A stretch of DNA of 64,000 nucleotides, from the NCBI RefSeq assembly GCF_036697405.1, contig NZ_JBAHWA010000008.1, forward strand, positions 62,001-126,000, given 5' to 3'. This document shows, in pieces, positions 61,010 to 64,000 of the stretch. How positions within the stretch are numbered: the stretch's first letter is position 1; the number at the start of each line of letters is the position of its first letter. This DNA is from Lysobacter sp036697405. Its GTDB lineage: Bacteria > Pseudomonadota > Gammaproteobacteria > Xanthomonadales > Xanthomonadaceae. A program made the position numbers and the translations under genes. The notes under the pieces are model-generated. The model worked only from the letters and a program-made list of their open reading frames with translations, was not told the DNA's origin and searched no databases.

Positions 61010-64000
61010 TCAACGCTCGCGCAGGAAGCGCGCCATCGACACGCCGTTGCCCGGTGCGGGCGGGGCGAATTCGGCCGCGATGTCGACGAAGCCGCGCATC
61101 ACCGCGATCTCGCGCGGGGTGCGGTTGAGGGCGTCGCGCAGGTCCGGGTCGGCGCCCGCGCGCAGCAGGCGCTGGACCACGCGCAACAGGCCGTGCAGCG
61201 CCGCCAGGTGCAGCGGGCCGAAGCCGCGCGGGTCCTGGGCGTCGAGCGCGGCGTCGTGGTCCAGCAGCAGGTCCAGGCCGGCGACCAGCACTTCCTCGTC
61301 GGCGGCGGTGCCCGGCTCGGCGCGCGCGCCCAACAGCAGCAGCAGCGGGGTGGCGCCGGCGGCGGATTCGTCGGCGTCGACGCCGGCCAGCAGCAGGGTG
61401 TCGAACAAGGCCACCAGGCGGCTGCGCTCGCGCGCGGTGAAGCCGTACATCGCCGCGCAATGCAGGGCCATGCGGCCTTGCGCGTCCTGCGCGTGCACGT
61501 CCGCGCCGGCCGCCAGCAGGCGCGCGGCCAGGTCGGTCAGGCCCAGCGCGCAGGCCACCATCAGCACGGTCAGGCCGCCCGGCAGGCGCTGTTCCAGCGA
61601 GGCGCCGGCGGTGACCAGGCGGTCGACGATGTCGCCGTGGCGCATGCTGACCGCGGCCGAGAGCGGGGTCGCGCCGGAATGCGCGGGCAGTTGCGGATCG
61701 GCGCCGCGCGCCAGCAGCAAATCGACCACGGCGCGATGGCCGCCGCCGGCCGCACGCAGCAGCGCGCTGCAACCCTGGCGATCGAGCGCGTCCACCGGCA
61801 GGCCGAGGTCGAGCAGGCGACGCACCGCATCGGCGTCGCCGACGATCGCGGCGGCCGGCACGTCGTAGGCCTGCAAGGGGCGCTTGGGCAGCGGCCAGCC
61901 GCGCCAGTCCAGCCAGTCGGCGAGGTCGCGGCGGCCGGACGACAGCGCCACGCCCAGCGGGGTCTGACCGTCGGCGGCCAGCAGATCGGGCGAGGCGCCC
62001 TGGGCGACCAGGCGCTTGAGCATGGTCTCTCGGCCGAGCGCGGCGGCCAGATGCAGCGCGCTCATGCCGTGGCTGTCGCGGGTGTCCAGGGCCACGCCGA
62101 TCGCGACCAGGCGGTCGACCAGGCGCGTCCAACCCAAACGCACCGCGAGCGCGAGCGTCGGGTCGCCGTTGCGCGAATGCGCGAAGGGATCGGCACCGCG
62201 TTCGATCAAGTCCAGCGCGAACTGCTCCAGCCCGCGCGCGGCCTGTTCGGCGCTGGCGCAGGCGGCGAGGAAGCGCGCCAGGCCGCCGGCGCCGGCCGGC
62301 GATACGCCGCGGCGCAGCAGCGCCTGCAGCGCCGGCACCGCGCTCGGGCCGCGGCCGAGCAGGGCGAACATCGGGGTGTCGCCGTGGCCGTCGCGGACCT
62401 CGGCGTCGGCGCCCTGGGTGAGCAGCCAGGCGATGCGCTCGGGCGAGAGCGCGTTGTCTTCGTCGTGCAGCTGCGCGCCCAGCTCGGCCGGGGTCAGCAG
62501 CTTGGCCAGTCCGCCCAGGTCGGCGGCGCGGCCTTCGCGCAGTCCGTCGCGCAGCAGACTGGCGGGCATGCGGTCGGGCAGCGGCGCATCGCCGCTGTCG
62601 TCGTCGCTGACCGCGGCCGGCAGCGGATAGGCGCGGTCGAGCGCGGCCACCAGCGACCAGCGCCCGGCCTCGGCGGCGCGATCCACCGCGCGCTTGCCGA
62701 GCGCATCGCGTTGTTCCGGGTCCACGCCCAGGTCGAGCAGGCGCTGCACCAGCGCCGGCGTCGCGTTATCGGCCATGCAGGCCAGCGCCAAGGCGTTGCG
62801 GCCCTCGGCGTCGGTCATCGCCGCCTCGGCCGCACCGCCGCGCGGCAGGTGTTCGAGCAGGCGGTCGAGCACGCCCAGGCGCGCGCCGCGCGCGGCCTCG
62901 AGCAGCGGCGTGCGGCTGCGCGCGTCGATCGCGTTGGGATCGGCGCCGGCGGCCAGCAGCACGGTCACGATGTCCAGATGGCCGGCGTAGGCGGCCTCGT
63001 GCAGGGCGCTGCGGCCGAGCGCGTCGCGCGCGTCGATCTTGGCCTTCTGCTTGAGCAGCAGGCTCACACCGGCCGGATCGTCTTCCTCGGTGCCGGCCGC
63101 GGCCAGCAACACCGGTTGGCCGCTCGTGGGTTCCGGGCGCGCGCCGCGTTCCAGCAGGAACTTGGCCAGGCGCCAGTTGCCGCTCGCGCAGGCCACGCCC
63201 AGCGGCGACTGGCCGTCGCGGTTGAGCGGGTCGAGTTCGGCCTGGGCGTCGCGCAGCAGCGCGGCCACGCCCGGATCGGAGCTGCGTGCGGCGTGGTGCA
63301 GCGGGGTATTGCCGTCGCCGTCGGCCAGGCGCGGGTCGGCACCGTTGGCCAGCAGGGTCATGACCGCGTCGGGACGGCCGTGCCAGCTGTCGCGGGTCGC
63401 GGCCAGCAGCGGGGTCATGCCGGCGGTGGCGGCATTGAGGTCGACGCCGTGCGCGATCAGCGCGCGCAGCAGGCGCAGATCGGGCAGCACCGCGGCCAGC
63501 ACCGCCAGGCTGCGCTGGTCGCGTTCGTCGATGGGCGGCGCGGCGTTGACGTCGGCGCCCAGTTCGATCAGCTCCAGTGCGCGTTCGACCCGGCCGCCGC
63601 GCGCGGCGGCGTACAGCGCCGGCTCCAGCGGCTCGCCGCTGAGCAGCGGTGCCTGGCTGGCGTCCAGCGGTTCTTCGTCGGCGACGAAATCCAACCCCGG
63701 CAACGGATCGGCCGCTTCGATCCCCTGCAGCAGCCAGTGCAGCAGCGGCGAGCCCAGGGCCAGGGCGATCGCCAGGCCCCAGCGCGCGCCGGGCGGAAGC
63801 AGGCCCGGCCAGGCCAGCACGATCACCGCCGCGGCCAGCGCCGAGACGATCGCGGCCACGCCCAGTCCGCGCCAGGCGCCGAGTTCCAGCTCGCTCAGCG
63901 CTTGCCAGTACTCGCGCAGGCCGCCGCCGTCGCGTTCGAGTTCATGCCACAGCGGCCACACCCGCCACAGGCCCAGCAGGGCGATGCCGGCGACCGTGCT
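61010..64000 (-). CDS. Membrane-anchored ankyrin-repeat protein (N-terminus outside window)
   Basis: The frame is open to the right edge, so the start is not seen; a GTG at 63961 is in frame, but the sequence before it is hydrophobic and coding-like. The visible part is 996 residues. Three hydrophobic helices come first (before and around W-P-L-W, then A-A-I-V-S-A-L-A-A-A-V-I-V-L-A-W, then L-A-I-A-L-A-L-G-S-P-L-L). About 20 ankyrin repeats follow, with G-x-T-P-L-x-x-A, L-L-x-x-G-A-D-P and A-L-H-x-A-A motifs. It ends I-A-V-M-R-G-F-V-D-I-A-A-E. Ankyrin stacks bind proteins. Partner unknown; possibly a large cytoplasmic scaffold at the inner membrane. Confidence 0.88.
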   Translation of the reverse strand, partial: STVAGIALLGLWRVWPLWHELERDGGGLREYWQALSELELGAWRGLGVAAIVSALAAAVIVLAWPGLLPPGARWGLAIALALGSPLLHWLLQGIEAADPLPGLDFVADEEPLDASQAPLLSGEPLEPALYAAARGGRVERALELIELGADVNAAPPIDERDQRSLAVLAAVLPDLRLLRALIAHGVDLNAATAGMTPLLAATRDSWHGRPDAVMTLLANGADPRLADGDGNTPLHHAARSSDPGVAALLRDAQAELDPLNRDGQSPLGVACASGNWRLAKFLLERGARPEPTSGQPVLLAAAGTEEDDPAGVSLLLKQKAKIDARDALGRSALHEAAYAGHLDIVTVLLAAGADPNAIDARSRTPLLEAARGARLGVLDRLLEHLPRGGAAEAAMTDAEGRNALALACMADNATPALVQRLLDLGVDPEQRDALGKRAVDRAAEAGRWSLVAALDRAYPLPAAVSDDDSGDAPLPDRMPASLLRDGLREGRAADLGGLAKLLTPAELGAQLHDEDNALSPERIAWLLTQGADAEVRDGHGDTPMFALLGRGPSAVPALQALLRRGVSPAGAGGLARFLAACASAEQAARGLEQFALDLIERGADPFAHSRNGDPTLALAVRLGWTRLVDRLVAIGVALDTRDSHGMSALHLAAALGRETMLKRLVAQGASPDLLAADGQTPLGVALSSGRRDLADWLDWRGWPLPKRPLQAYDVPAAAIVGDADAVRRLLDLGLPVDALDRQGCSALLRAAGGGHRAVVDLLLARGADPQLPAHSGATPLSAAVSMRHGDIVDRLVTAGASLEQRLPGGLTVLMVACALGLTDLAARLLAAGADVHAQDAQGRMALHCAAMYGFTARERSRLVALFDTLLLAGVDADESAAGATPLLLLLGARAEPGTAADEEVLVAGLDLLLDHDAALDAQDPRGFGPLHLAALHGLLRVVQRLLRAGADPDLRDALNRTPREIAVMRGFVDIAAEFAPPAPGNGVSMARFLRER

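Overview
The sequence is GC-rich, and its gene content points to a Xanthomonadaceae gammaproteobacterium, most likely Lysobacter or a close relative. The main reasons are the rhlB / trxA / rho neighbourhood, a protein ending in what looks like the Xanthomonadales type IV secretion signal (XVIPCD), ftsEX, and the general codon use. The species assignment is inference; no rRNA or other marker was read.

Layout. (1) 1-2646, minus strand: the N-terminal part of a secreted RHS/YD-repeat protein that runs off the left edge. (2) About 2.7-22.9 kb: an accessory island with visibly lower GC and broken genes. It holds a HigA-type antitoxin remnant; a secreted orphan protein; a Tn7-like transposition operon tnsA-tnsB-tnsC-tniQ (9681 to 5471) whose tnsB is split by a frameshift; a decayed duplicate of the transposon end at 3538-3660; several orphan genes; and a three-gene cluster at 13079-19847. 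The centre of that cluster is a 1555-residue NACHT/STAND-like ATPase with a C-terminal PD-(D/E)XK-like nuclease and a histone-H1-like lysine-rich tail, followed by a zinc-finger acetyltransferase-like protein. The island also carries three related, very odd tRNA-like genes (11625, 20619 and 21587). Each has a long variable arm, and each is preceded by a hairpin that overlaps the first bases of the acceptor stem. Two sit just upstream of copies of the same small orphan gene.

(3) 23-33 kb, core-like: a PAP2 phosphatase and an EptA-type lipid A phosphoethanolamine transferase, divergent from an OmpR/EnvZ-type two-component pair (a plausible cationic-peptide resistance module); a DUF3037 / HipA-like pair; an azoreductase with a divergent LysR regulator; a tautomerase with a second divergent LysR regulator around a clear palindrome; and a small ribbon-helix-helix protein. 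(4) 33.4-42.2 kb: a two-gene surface operon, a 1658-residue DUF11-repeat/OmpA-like protein (interrupted by a 100-N assembly gap inside identical repeats) and a 1238-residue outer-membrane protein. (5) 43-52.4 kb, housekeeping: XRE-cupin regulator, ung, a double-receiver protein, ftsE/ftsX, a small secreted protein, rhlB, trxA and rho. (6) 52.5-64 kb: a candidate XVIPCD effector, three secreted proteins (two TonB-C-terminal-like), a Kef-type K+/H+ antiporter, a pair of orphan envelope genes, and a large membrane-anchored ankyrin-repeat protein that runs off the right edge.

Most worth following: the NACHT-nuclease / zinc-finger acetyltransferase cluster as a possible undescribed defence system; the triplicated tRNA-like genes with leader hairpins; and the split-tnsB Tn7-like element they share the island with.
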